Origin: Eledone cirrhosa
Taxonomy: Eukaryota > Mollusca > Cephalopoda > Octopoda > Eledonidae
DNA: 64,000 bases
Reading direction: 5' to 3'
Assembly (NCBI GenBank): GCA_964016885.1
Contig: OZ024743.1
Span: forward strand, 74,644,973-74,708,972
This document shows, in pieces, positions 29,911 through 44,894 of this stretch. Position numbers and translations under genes: made by a program. How positions within the stretch are numbered: the stretch's first letter is position 1; every line of letters begins with the position of its first letter. The notes beneath the pieces were generated by a model that was given only the letters and a program-made list of their open reading frames with translations, was not told the origin of the DNA and ran no database searches.

Positions 29911-32900
29911 TAGCCATAGACACCACAACACCTATATGTAGCCATAGACACCACAACACCTATCTGTAGCCATAGACACCACAACACCTATCTGTGACCA
30001 TAGACACCACAACACCTATCTGTAGCCATAGACACCACAACACCTATCTGTAGCCATAGACACCACAACACCTATATGTAGCCATAGACACCACAACACC
30101 TATCTGTGACCATAGACACCACAACACCTATTTGTGACCATAGACACCACAACACCTATCTGTGACCATAGACACCACAACACCTATCTGTAGCCATAGA
30201 CACCACAACACCTATCTGTAGCCATAGACACCACAACACCTATATGTAGCCATAGACACCACAACACGTATCTGTGACCATAGACACCACAACACCTATC
30301 TGTGAACATAGACACCACAACACCTATCTGTAGCCATAGACACCACAACACCTATATGTAGCCATAGACACCACAACACCTATCTGTGACCATAGACACC
30401 ACAACACCTATCTGTGACCATAGACACCACAACACCTATATGTAGCCATAGACACCACAACACCTATCTGTAGCCATAGACACCACAACACCTATCTGTA
30501 GCCATAGACACCACAACACCTATATGTAGCCATAGACACCACGACACCTATCTGTGCCCATAGACACCACAACACCTATTTGTGACCATAGACACCACAA
30601 CACCTATCTGTGACCATAGACACCACAACACCTATCTGTGACCATAGATACCACAACACCTATCTGTAGCCATAGACACTACAACACCTATCTGCGACCA
30701 TAGACACCACAACACCTATCTGTGACCATAGACACCACAACACCTATCTGTAGCCATAGACACCACAACACCTATCTGTGACCATAGACACCACAACACC
30801 TATCTGTGACCATAGACACCACAACACCTATCTGTAGCCATAGACACCACAACACCTATCTGTGACCATAGACACCACAACACCTATCTGTGACCATAGA
30901 CACCACAACACCTATCTGTGACCATAGATACCACAACACCTATCTGTAGCCATAGACACCACAACACCTATCTGTGACCATAGACACCACAACACCTATA
31001 TGTAGCCATAGACACCACAACACCTATCTGTGACCATAGACACCACAACACATATCTGTAGCCATAGACACCACAACACCTATCTGTGACCATAGACACC
31101 ACAACACCTATCTGTGACCATAGACACCACAACACCTATCTGTAGCCATAGACACCACAACACCTATCTGTGACCATAGACACCACAACACCTATCTGTG
31201 ACCATAGACACCACAACACCTATCTGTAGCCATAGACACCACAACACCTATCTGTAGCCATAGACACCACAACACCTATCTGTGACCATAGACACCACAA
31301 CACCTATCTGTGACCATAGACACCACAACACCTATCTGTAGCCATAGACACCACAACACCTATCTGTAGCCATGGACACCACAACACCTATCTGTAGCCA
31401 TAGACACCACAACACCTATATGTAGCCATAGACACCACAATACCTATCTGTAGCCATAGACACCACAACACCTATATGTAGCCATAGACACCACAACACC
31501 TATCTGTAGCCATAGATACCACAACCCCTATATGTAGCCATAGACAACACAACACCTATCTGTAGCCATAGACGCCACAACACCTATCTGTGACCATAGA
31601 CACCACAACACCTATCTGTAGCCATAGACACCACAACACCTATCTGTAGCCATAGACACCACAACACCTATCTGTAGCCATAGACACCACAACACCTATC
31701 TGTGACCATAGACACCACAACACCTATCTGTGACCATAGACACCACAACACCTATCTGTGACCATAGATACCACAACACCTATCTGTAGCCATAGACACC
31801 ACAACACCTATCTGTGACCATAGACACCACAACACCTATATGTAGCCATAGACACCACAACACCTATCTGTGACCATATACACCACAACACCTATCTGTA
31901 GCCATAGACACCACAACACCTATCTGTGACCATAGACACCACAACACCTATCTGTGACCATAGACACCACAACACCTATCTGTGACCATAGACACCACAA
32001 CACCTATCTCTAGCCATAGACACCACAACAACTATCTGTGACCATAGACACCACAACACCTATCTGTGACCATAGACACCACAACACCTATCTGTAGCCA
32101 TAGACACCACAACACCTATCTGTAGCCATAGATACCACAACACCTATCTGTAGCCATAGACACCACAACACCTATCTGTAGCCATAGATACCACAACACC
32201 TATATGTAGCCATAGACACCACAACACCTATCTGTAGCCATAGACACCACAACACCTATCTGTAGCCATAGACACCACAACACCTATCTGTAGCCATAGA
32301 CACCACAACACCTATCTGTGACCATAGACACCACAACACCTATCTGTGACCATAGACACCACAACACCTATCTGTGACTATAGACACCACAACACCTATA
32401 TGTAGCCATAGACACCACAATACCTATCTGTAGCCATAGACACCACAACACCTACCTGTGACCATAGACACCACAACACCTATCTGTAGCCATAGACACC
32501 ACAACACCTATCTGTGACCATAGACACCACAACACCTATCTGTGACCATAGACACCACAACACCTATCTGTGACCATAGACACCACAACACCTATATGTA
32601 GCCATAGACACCACAACACCTATCTGTAGCCATAGACACCACAACACCTATCTGTAGCCATAGACACCACAACACCTATCTGTAGCCATAGACACCACAA
32701 CACCTATCTGTAGCCATAGATACCACAACACCTATCTGTAGCCATAGACACCACAACACCTATCTGTAGCCATAGATACCACAACACCTATCTGTAGCCA
32801 TAGACACCACAACACCTATCTGTAGCCATAGACACCACAACACCTATATGTAGCCATAGACACCACAACACCTATCTGTGACCATAGACACCACAACACC

Positions 32901-33291
32901 TATCTGTGACCATAGACACCACAACACCTATCTGTGACCATAGACACCACAACACCTATATGTAGCCATAGACACCACAATACCAATCTGTAGCCATAGA
33001 CACCACAACACCTATCTGTGACCATAGACACCACAACACCTATCTGTAGCCATAGACACCACAACACCTATCTGTGACCATAGACACCACAATACATATC
33101 TGTGACCATAGACACCACAACACCTATATGTAGCCATAGACACCACAACACCTATCTGTAGCCATAGACACCACAACACCTATCTGTGACCATAGACACC
33201 ACAACACCTATCTATGACCATAGACACCACAACACCTATCTGTGACCATAGACACCACAACACCTATCTGTAGCCATAGACACCACAACAC
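28812..33291 (+). repeat. 4.4-kb higher-order repeat, unit 1 (160 monomers)
   Basis: This is the first of three consecutive HOR units, counted from the G that opens the paired-G cassette. It aligns to unit 2 mostly at an offset of 4,452: 29,176/33,628, AATTTG 29,541/33,993, TGTGAAC 30,306/34,758, GCCC 30,557/35,009, CTGCG 30,694/35,146, CACATA 31,052/35,504, CCCC 31,526/35,978, TATAC 31,879/36,331, GACTATAG 32,379/36,831 and CCAATC 32,985/37,437. Near the right end it has four monomers that unit 2 lacks, including TCTATG (base 33,214). Confidence 0.9.
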
Positions 33292-36200
33292 GTATCTGTG
33301 ACCATAGACACCACAACACCTATCTGTAGCCATAGACACCACAACACCTATCTGTGACCATAGACACCACAACACCTATCTGTAGCCATAGACACCACAA
33401 CACGTATCTGTAGCCATAGACACCACAACACCTATCTGTGACCATAGATACCACAACACCTGTCTGTAGCCATAGACACCACAACACCTATCTGTGACCA
33501 TAGATACCACAACACCTGTCTGTAGCCATAGACACCACAACACCTATCTGTAGCCATAGACACCACAACACCTATCTGTAGCCATAGACACCACAACACC
33601 TATATGTAGCCATAGACACCACAACACGTATCTGTGACCATAGACACCACAACACCTATCTGTGACCATAGACACCACAACACCTATCTGTAGCCATAGA
33701 CACCACAACACCTATCTGTGACCATAGATACCACAACACCTATCTGTGACCATAGACACCACAACACCTATCTGTAGCCATAGACACCACAACACCTATC
33801 TGTGACCATAGATACCACAACACCTATCTGTGACCATAGACACCACAACACCTATCTGTAGCCATAGACACCACAACACCTATCTGTAGCCATAGACACC
33901 ACAACACCTATCTGTAGCCATAGACACCACAACACCTATATGTAGCCATAGACACCACAACACCTATCTGTGACCATAGACACCACAACACCAATTTGTG
34001 ACCATAGACACCACAACACCTATCTGTGACCATAGACACCACAACACCTATCTGTAGCCATAGACACCACAACACCTATCTGTAGCCATAGACACCACAA
34101 CACCTATATGTAGCCATAGACACCACAACACGTATCTGTGACCATAGACACCACAACACCTATCTGTGAACATAGACACCACAACACCTATCTGTAGCCA
34201 TAGACACCACAACACCTATATGTAGCCATAGACACCACAACACCTATCTGTGACCATAGACACCACAACACCTATCTGTGACCATAGACACCACAACACC
34301 TATATGTAGCCATAGACACCACAACACCTATCTGTAGCCATAGACACCACAACACCTATCTGTAGCCATAGACACCACAACACCTATATGTAGCCATAGA
34401 CACCACAACACCTATCTGTAGCCATAGACACCACAACACCTATCTGTGACCATAGACACCACAACACCTATCTGTAGCCATAGACACCACAACACCTATC
34501 TGTAGCCATAGACACCACAACACCTATATGTAGCCATAGACACCACAACACCTATCTGTGACCATAGACACCACAACACCTATTTGTGACCATAGACACC
34601 ACAACACCTATCTGTGACCATAGACACCACAACACCTATCTGTAGCCATAGACACCACAACACCTATCTGTAGCCATAGACACCACAACACCTATATGTA
34701 GCCATAGACACCACAACACGTATCTGTGACCATAGACACCACAACACCTATCTGTGAACATAGACACCACAACACCTATCTGTAGCCATAGACACCACAA
34801 CACCTATATGTAGCCATAGACACCACAACACCTATCTGTGACCATAGACACCACAACACCTATCTGTGACCATAGACACCACAACACCTATATGTAGCCA
34901 TAGACACCACAACACCTATCTGTAGCCATAGACACCACAACACCTATCTGTAGCCATAGACACCACAACACCTATATGTAGCCATAGACACCACAACACC
35001 TATCTGTGCCCATAGACACCACAACACCTATTTGTGACCATAGACACCACAACACCTATCTGTGACCATAGACACCACAACACCTATCTGTGACCATAGA
35101 TACCACAACACCTATCTGTAGCCATAGACACTACAACACCTATCTGCGACCATAGACACCACAACACCTATCTGTGACCATAGACACCACAACACCTATC
35201 TGTAGCCATAGACACCACAACACCTATCTGTGACCATAGACACCACAACACCTATCTGTGACCATAGACACCACAACACCTATCTGTAGCCATAGACACC
35301 ACAACACCTATCTGTGACCATAGACACCACAACACCTATCTGTGACCATAGACACCACAACACCTATCTGTGACCATAGATACCACAACACCTATCTGTA
35401 GCCATAGACACCACAACACCTATCTGTGACCATAGACACCACAACACCTATATGTAGCCATAGACACCACAACACCTATCTGTGACCATAGACACCACAA
35501 CACATATCTGTAGCCATAGACACCACAACACCTATCTGTGACCATAGACACCACAACACCTATCTGTGACCATAGACACCACAACACCTATCTGTAGCCA
35601 TAGACACCACAACACCTATCTGTGACCATAGACACCACAACACCTATCTGTGACCATAGACACCACAACACCTATCTGTAGCCATAGACACCACAACACC
35701 TATCTGTAGCCATAGACACCACAACACCTATCTGTGACCATAGACACCACAACACCTATCTGTGACCATAGACACCACAACACCTATCTGTAGCCATAGA
35801 CACCACAACACCTATCTGTAGCCATGGACACCACAACACCTATCTGTAGCCATAGACACCACAACACCTATATGTAGCCATAGACACCACAATACCTATC
35901 TGTAGCCATAGACACCACAACACCTATATGTAGCCATAGACACCACAACACCTATCTGTAGCCATAGATACCACAACCCCTATATGTAGCCATAGACAAC
36001 ACAACACCTATCTGTAGCCATAGACGCCACAACACCTATCTGTGACCATAGACACCACAACACCTATCTGTAGCCATAGACACCACAACACCTATCTGTA
36101 GCCATAGACACCACAACACCTATCTGTAGCCATAGACACCACAACACCTATCTGTGACCATAGACACCACAACACCTATCTGTGACCATAGACACCACAA

Positions 36201-37631
36201 CACCTATCTGTGACCATAGATACCACAACACCTATCTGTAGCCATAGACACCACAACACCTATCTGTGACCATAGACACCACAACACCTATATGTAGCCA
36301 TAGACACCACAACACCTATCTGTGACCATATACACCACAACACCTATCTGTAGCCATAGACACCACAACACCTATCTGTGACCATAGACACCACAACACC
36401 TATCTGTGACCATAGACACCACAACACCTATCTGTGACCATAGACACCACAACACCTATCTCTAGCCATAGACACCACAACACCTATCTGTGACCATAGA
36501 CACCACAACACCTATCTGTGACCATAGACACCACAACACCTATCTGTAGCCATAGACACCACAACACCTATCTGTAGCCATAGATACCACAACACCTATC
36601 TGTAGCCATAGACACCACAACACCTATCTGTAGCCATAGATACCACAACACCTATATGTAGCCATAGACACCACAACACCTATCTGTAGCCATAGACACC
36701 ACAACACCTATCTGTAGCCATAGACACCACAACACCTATCTGTAGCCATAGACACCACAACACCTATCTGTGACCATAGACACCACAACACCTATCTGTG
36801 ACCATAGACACCACAACACCTATCTGTGACTATAGACACCACAACACCTATATGTAGCCATAGACACCACAATACCTATCTGTAGCCATAGACACCACAA
36901 CACCTACCTGTGACCATAGACACCACAACACCTATCTGTAGCCATAGACACCACAACACCTATCTGTGACCATAGACACCACAACACCTATCTGTGACCA
37001 TAGACACCACAACACCTATCTGTGACCATAGACACCACAACACCTATATGTAGCCATAGACACCACAACACCTATCTGTAGCCATAGACACCACAACACC
37101 TATCTGTAGCCATAGACACCACAACACCTATCTGTAGCCATAGACACCACAACACCTATCTGTAGCCATAGATACCACAACACCTATCTGTAGCCATAGA
37201 CACCACAACACCTATCTGTAGCCATAGATACCACAACACCTATCTGTAGCCATAGACACCACAACACCTATCTGTAGCCATAGACACCACAACACCTATA
37301 TGTAGCCATAGACACCACAACACCTATCTGTGACCATAGACACCACAACACCTATCTGTGACCATAGACACCACAACACCTATCTGTGACCATAGACACC
37401 ACAACACCTATATGTAGCCATAGACACCACAATACCAATCTGTAGCCATAGACACCACAACACCTATCTGTGACCATAGACACCACAACACCTATCTGTA
37501 GCCATAGACACCACAACACCTATCTGTGACCATAGACACCACAACACCTATCTGTGACCATAGACACCACAACACCTATATGTAGCCATAGACACCACAA
37601 CACCTATCTGTAGCCATAGACACCACAACAC
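33292..37631 (+). repeat. 4.4-kb higher-order repeat, unit 2 (155 monomers, 4,340 bp)
   Basis: It is nearly identical to unit 3 at an offset of 4,340. Shared rare markers include AATTTG 33,993/38,333, CATGGAC near 35,826/40,166, TATAC 36,331/40,671, GACTATAG 36,831/41,171 and CCAATC 37,437/41,777. The first 10 lines compared base by base gave one difference, C at 33,768 against A at 38,108. The unit ends without the G, TCTATG-G, G, A group seen at the end of units 1 and 3. Confidence 0.92.
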
Positions 37632-40600
37632 GTATCTGTGACCATAGACACCACAACACCTATCTGTAGCCATAGACACCACAACACCTATCTGTGACCA
37701 TAGACACCACAACACCTATCTGTAGCCATAGACACCACAACACGTATCTGTAGCCATAGACACCACAACACCTATCTGTGACCATAGATACCACAACACC
37801 TGTCTGTAGCCATAGACACCACAACACCTATCTGTGACCATAGATACCACAACACCTGTCTGTAGCCATAGACACCACAACACCTATCTGTAGCCATAGA
37901 CACCACAACACCTATCTGTAGCCATAGACACCACAACACCTATATGTAGCCATAGACACCACAACACGTATCTGTGACCATAGACACCACAACACCTATC
38001 TGTGACCATAGACACCACAACACCTATCTGTAGCCATAGACACCACAACACCTATCTGTGACCATAGATACCACAACACCTATCTGTGACCATAGACACC
38101 ACAACACATATCTGTAGCCATAGACACCACAACACCTATCTGTGACCATAGATACCACAACACCTATCTGTGACCATAGACACCACAACACCTATCTGTA
38201 GCCATAGACACCACAACACCTATCTGTAGCCATAGACACCACAACACCTATCTGTAGCCATAGACACCACAACACCTATATGTAGCCATAGACACCACAA
38301 CACCTATCTGTGACCATAGACACCACAACACCAATTTGTGACCATAGACACCACAACACCTATCTGTGACCATAGACACCACAACACCTATCTGTAGCCA
38401 TAGACACCACAACACCTATCTGTAGCCATAGACACCACAACACCTATATGTAGCCATAGACACCACAACACGTATCTGTGACCATAGACACCACAACACC
38501 TATCTGTGAACATAGACACCACAACACCTATCTGTAGCCATAGACACCACAACACCTATATGTAGCCATAGACACCACAACACCTATCTGTGACCATAGA
38601 CACCACAACACCTATCTGTGACCATAGACACCACAACACCTATATGTAGCCATAGACACCACAACACCTATCTGTAGCCATAGACACCACAACACCTATC
38701 TGTAGCCATAGACACCACAACACCTATATGTAGCCATAGACACCACAACACCTATCTGTAGCCATAGACACCACAACACCTATCTGTGACCATAGACACC
38801 ACAACACCTATCTGTAGCCATAGACACCACAACACCTATCTGTAGCCATAGACACCACAACACCTATATGTAGCCATAGACACCACAACACCTATCTGTG
38901 ACCATAGACACCACAACACCTATTTGTGACCATAGACACCACAACACCTATCTGTGACCATAGACACCACAACACCTATCTGTAGCCATAGACACCACAA
39001 CACCTATCTGTAGCCATAGACACCACAACACCTATATGTAGCCATAGACACCACAACACGTATCTGTGACCATAGACACCACAACACCTATCTGTGAACA
39101 TAGACACCACAACACCTATCTGTAGCCATAGACACCACAACACCTATATGTAGCCATAGACACCACAACACCTATCTGTGACCATAGACACCACAACACC
39201 TATCTGTGACCATAGACACCACAACACCTATATGTAGCCATAGACACCACAACACCTATCTGTAGCCATAGACACCACAACACCTATCTGTAGCCATAGA
39301 CACCACAACACCTATATGTAGCCATAGACACCACAACACCTATCTGTGCCCATAGACACCACAACACCTATTTGTGACCATAGACACCACAACACCTATC
39401 TGTGACCATAGACACCACAACACCTATCTGTGACCATAGATACCACAACACCTATCTGTAGCCATAGACACTACAACACCTATCTGCGACCATAGACACC
39501 ACAACACCTATCTGTGACCATAGACACCACAACACCTATCTGTAGCCATAGACACCACAACACCTATCTGTGACCATAGACACCACAACACCTATCTGTG
39601 ACCATAGACACCACAACACCTATCTGTAGCCATAGACACCACAACACCTATCTGTGACCATAGACACCACAACACCTATCTGTGACCATAGACACCACAA
39701 CACCTATCTGTGACCATAGATACCACAACACCTATCTGTAGCCATAGACACCACAACACCTATCTGTGACCATAGACACCACAACACCTATATGTAGCCA
39801 TAGACACCACAACACCTATCTGTGACCATAGACACCACAACACATATCTGTAGCCATAGACACCACAACACCTATCTGTGACCATAGACACCACAACACC
39901 TATCTGTGACCATAGACACCACAACACCTATCTGTAGCCATAGACACCACAACACCTATCTGTGACCATAGACACCACAACACCTATCTGTGACCATAGA
40001 CACCACAACACCTATCTGTAGCCATAGACACCACAACACCTATCTGTAGCCATAGACACCACAACACCTATCTGTGACCATAGACACCACAACACCTATC
40101 TGTGACCATAGACACCACAACACCTATCTGTAGCCATAGACACCACAACACCTATCTGTAGCCATGGACACCACAACACCTATCTGTAGCCATAGACACC
40201 ACAACACCTATATGTAGCCATAGACACCACAATACCTATCTGTAGCCATAGACACCACAACACCTATATGTAGCCATAGACACCACAACACCTATCTGTA
40301 GCCATAGATACCACAACCCCTATATGTAGCCATAGACAACACAACACCTATCTGTAGCCATAGACGCCACAACACCTATCTGTGACCATAGACACCACAA
40401 CACCTATCTGTAGCCATAGACACCACAACACCTATCTGTAGCCATAGACACCACAACACCTATCTGTAGCCATAGACACCACAACACCTATCTGTGACCA
40501 TAGACACCACAACACCTATCTGTGACCATAGACACCACAACACCTATCTGTGACCATAGATACCACAACACCTATCTGTAGCCATAGACACCACAACACC

Positions 40601-42083
40601 TATCTGTGACCATAGACACCACAACACCTATATGTAGCCATAGACACCACAACACCTATCTGTGACCATATACACCACAACACCTATCTGTAGCCATAGA
40701 CACCACAACACCTATCTGTGACCATAGACACCACAACACCTATCTGTGACCATAGACACCACAACACCTATCTGTGACCATAGACACCACAACACCTATC
40801 TCTAGCCATAGACACCACAACACCTATCTGTGACCATAGACACCACAACACCTATCTGTGACCATAGACACCACAACACCTATCTGTAGCCATAGACACC
40901 ACAACACCTATCTGTAGCCATAGATACCACAACACCTATCTGTAGCCATAGACACCACAACACCTATCTGTAGCCATAGATACCACAACACCTATATGTA
41001 GCCATAGACACCACAACACCTATCTGTAGCCATAGACACCACAACACCTATCTGTAGCCATAGACACCACAACACCTATCTGTAGCCATAGACACCACAA
41101 CACCTATCTGTGACCATAGACACCACAACACCTATCTGTGACCATAGACACCACAACACCTATCTGTGACTATAGACACCACAACACCTATATGTAGCCA
41201 TAGACACCACAATACCTATCTGTAGCCATAGACACCACAACACCTACCTGTGACCATAGACACCACAACACCTATCTGTAGCCATAGACACCACAACACC
41301 TATCTGTGACCATAGACACCACAACACCTATCTGTGACCATAGACACCACAACACCTATCTGTGACCATAGACACCACAACACCTATATGTAGCCATAGA
41401 CACCACAACACCTATCTGTAGCCATAGACACCACAACACCTATCTGTAGCCATAGACACCACAACACCTATCTGTAGCCATAGACACCACAACACCTATC
41501 TGTAGCCATAGATACCACAACACCTATCTGTAGCCATAGACACCACAACACCTATCTGTAGCCATAGATACCACAACACCTATCTGTAGCCATAGACACC
41601 ACAACACCTATCTGTAGCCATAGACACCACAACACCTATATGTAGCCATAGACACCACAACACCTATCTGTGACCATAGACACCACAACACCTATCTGTG
41701 ACCATAGACACCACAACACCTATCTGTGACCATAGACACCACAACACCTATATGTAGCCATAGACACCACAATACCAATCTGTAGCCATAGACACCACAA
41801 CACCTATCTGTGACCATAGACACCACAACACCTATCTGTAGCCATAGACACCACAACACCTATCTGTGACCATAGACACCACAACACCTATCTGTGACCA
41901 TAGACACCACAACACCTATATGTAGCCATAGACACCACAACACCTATCTGTAGCCATAGACACCACAACACCTATCTGTGACCATAGACACCACAACACC
42001 TATCTATGACCATAGACACCACAACACCTATCTGTGACCATAGACACCACAACACCTATCTGTAGCCATAGACACCACAACAC
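37632..42083 (+). repeat. 4.4-kb higher-order repeat, unit 3 (159 monomers)
   Basis: It follows unit 2 directly and matches it to about 41,970. It then carries the four-monomer group with TCTATG (base 42,006), like unit 1 (33,214). The CACATA (39,844) and CCCC (40,318) markers are spaced 474 bases, as in units 1 and 2, against 502 in the copies at 84/586, 3,640/4,142 and 19,628/20,130. Its last 0.9 kb is also the start of the 3,724-bp tandem duplication. Confidence 0.9.
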
Positions 42084-42349
42084 GTATCTGTGACCATAGA
42101 CACCACAACACCTATCTGTAGCCATAGACACCACAACACCTATCTGTGACCATAGACACCACAACACCTATCTGTAGCCATAGACACCACAACACGTATC
42201 TGTAGCCATAGACACCACAACACCTATCTGTGACCATAGATACCACAACACCTGTCTGTAGCCATAGACACCACAACACCTATCTGTGACCATAGACACC
42301 ACAATACCTATCTGTGACCATAGATACCACAACACCTATCTGTAGCCAT

Positions 42350-43530
42350 AGACACCACAACACCTATCTGTGACCATAGATACCACAACACCTGTCTGTA
42401 GCCATAGACACCACAACACCTATCTGTAGCCATAGACAACACAACACCTATCTGTAGCCATAGACACCACAACCCCTATATGTAGCCATAGATACCACAA
42501 CACCTATCTGTGACCATAGACACCACAACACCTATCTGTGACCATAGACACCACAACACCTATCTGTGACAATAGACACCACAACACCTATCTGTAGCCA
42601 TAGACACCACAACACCTATCTGTAGCCATAGACACCACAACACCTATCTGTGACCATAGACACCACAACACCTATCTGTGACCATAGACACCACAACACC
42701 TATCTCTAGCCATAGACACCACAACACCTATCTGTGACCATAGACACCACAACACCTATCTGTGACCATAGACACCACAACACCTATATGTAGCCATAGA
42801 CACCACAATACCTATCTGTAGCCATAGACACCACAACACCTATCTGTGACCATAGACACCACAACACCTATCTGTAGCCATAGACACCACAACACCTATC
42901 TGTGACCATAGACACCACAACACCTATCTGTGACCATAGACACCACAACACCTATATGTAGCCATAGACACCACAACACCTATCTGTAGCCATAGACACC
43001 ACAACACCTATCTGTGACCATAGACACCACAACACCTATCTGTGACCATAGACACCACAACACCTATCTGTAGCCATAGACACCACAACACCTATCTGTA
43101 GCCATAGATACCACAACACCTATCTGTAGCCATAGACACCACAACACCTATCTGTAGCCATAGATACCACAACACCTATATGTAGCCATAGACACCACAA
43201 AACCTATCTGTAGCCATAGACACCACAACACCTATCTGTAGCCATAGACACCACAACACCTATCTGTAGCCATAGACACCACAACACCTATCTGTGACCA
43301 TAGACACCACAACAACTATCTGTGACCATAGACACCACAACACCTATCTGTGACAATAGACACCACAACACCTATATGTAGCCATAGACACCACAATACC
43401 TATCTGTAGCCATAGACACCACAACACCTACCTGTGACCATAGACACCACAACACCTATCTGTAGCCATAGACACCACAACACCTATCTGTGACCATAGA
43501 CACCACAACACCTATCTGTGACCATAGACA
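42350..43530 (+). repeat. 1.2-kb duplicated block, offset 13,860 (495 monomers), copy 1
   Basis: It matches 56,210-57,390: CCCC 42,474/56,334, TCTCTAG 42,701/56,561, and TATATG plus AATACC 42,785/56,645. The copies differ at 43,201 (AAAACC here, consensus at 57,061). Correspondence ends where three G-class monomers here stand against two in the partner. Confidence 0.84.
42421..42500 (+). repeat. Right-type CCCC cassette (13 copies in 42-64 kb)
   Basis: Here GACAAC, when present, comes two monomers before the AACCCC monomer, and the following TATATG monomer carries GATACC. The order is thus rearranged relative to the left type. The position-26 C falls at 42,474, 44,658, 46,198, 48,382, 49,418, 50,762, 52,442, 54,122, 56,334, 58,014, 59,358, 61,514 and 62,550. 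Spacings are 78, 55, 78, 37, 48, 60, 60, 79, 60, 48, 77 and 37 monomers. None was seen left of 42 kb. Confidence 0.88.
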
Positions 43531-44894
43531 CCACAACACCTATCTGTGACCATAGACACCACAACACCTATATGTAGCCATAGACACCACAACACCTATC
43601 TGTAGCCATAGACACCACAACACCTATCTGTAGCCATAGACACCACAACACCTATCTGTAGCCATAGACACCACAACACCTATCTGTAGCCATAGATACC
43701 ACAACACCTATCTGTAGCCATAGACACCACAACACCTATCTGTAGCCATAGATACCACAACACCTATCTGTAGCCATAGACACCACAACACCTATCTGTA
43801 GCCATAGACACCACAACACCTATATGTAGCCATAGACACCACAACACCTATCTGTGACCATAGACACCACAACACCTATCTGTGACCATAGACACCACAA
43901 CACCTATCTGTGACCATAGACACCACAACACCTATATGTAGCCATAGACACCACAATACCTATCTGCAGCCATAGACACCACAACACCTATCTGTGACCA
44001 TAGACACCACAACACCTATCTGTAGCCATAGACACCACAACACCTATCTGTGACCATAGACACCACAACACCTATCTGTGACCATAGACACCACAACACC
44101 TATATGTAGCCATAGACACCACAACACCTATCTGTAGCCATAGACACCACAACACCTATCTGTGACCATAGACACCACAACACCTATCTGTGACCATAGA
44201 CACCACAACACCTATCTGTGACCATAGACACCACAACACCTATCTGTAGCCATAGACACCACAACACGTATCTGTGACCATAGACACCACAACACCTATC
44301 TGTAGCCATAGACACCACAACACCTATCTGTGACCATAGACACCACAACACCTATCTGTAGCCATAGACACCACAACACGTATCTGTAGCCATAGACACC
44401 ACAACACCTATCTGTGACCATAGATACCACAACACCTGTCTGTAGCCATAGACACCACAACACCTATCTGTGACCATAGACACCACAATACCTATCTGTG
44501 ACCATAGATACCACAACATCTATCTGTAGCCATAGACACCACAACACCTATCTGTGACCATAGATACCACAACACCTGTCTGTAGCCATAGACACCACAA
44601 CACCTATCTGTAGCCATAGACAACACAACACCTATCTGTAGCTATAGACACCACAACCCCTATATGTAGCCATAGATACCACAACACCTATCTGTGACCA
44701 TAGACACCACAACACCTATCTGTGACCATAGACACCACAACACCTATCTGTGACAATAGACACCACAACACCTATCTGTAGCCATAGACACCACAACACC
44801 TATCTGTAGCCATAGACACCACAACACCTATCTGTGACCATAGACACCACAACACCTATCTGTGACCATAGACACCACAACACCTATCTGTGAC

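Larger units (their letters stand above)
41171..44894 (+). repeat. 3,724-bp (133-monomer) tandem duplication, copy 1
   Basis: It runs from GACTATAG at 41,171 to the next at 44,895. Matches at offset 3,724 include TACCTG 41,247/44,971, GATACC 41,569/45,293, TATATG 41,640/45,364, CCAATC 41,777/45,501, TCTATG 42,006/45,730, G28 42,084/45,808 and 42,196/45,920, CCCC 42,474/46,198, TCTCTAG 42,701/46,425, AAAACC 43,201/46,925, ACATC 44,519/48,243 and GCTATAG 44,643/48,367. Confidence 0.92.

Noticed and set aside
38101..38112. Another CACATA landmark of the 84/3,640 family
   Set aside because: A at 38,108 is position 28 of its monomer like the others, but its surroundings and its partner at 33,768 (C) show it is a separate, private substitution.
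33292..42083. Certain assembly artefact
   Set aside because: The near-identity of units 2 and 3 is suspicious, but the private substitution at 38,108 and the different ends of the units argue for two real copies. The sequence alone cannot settle it.
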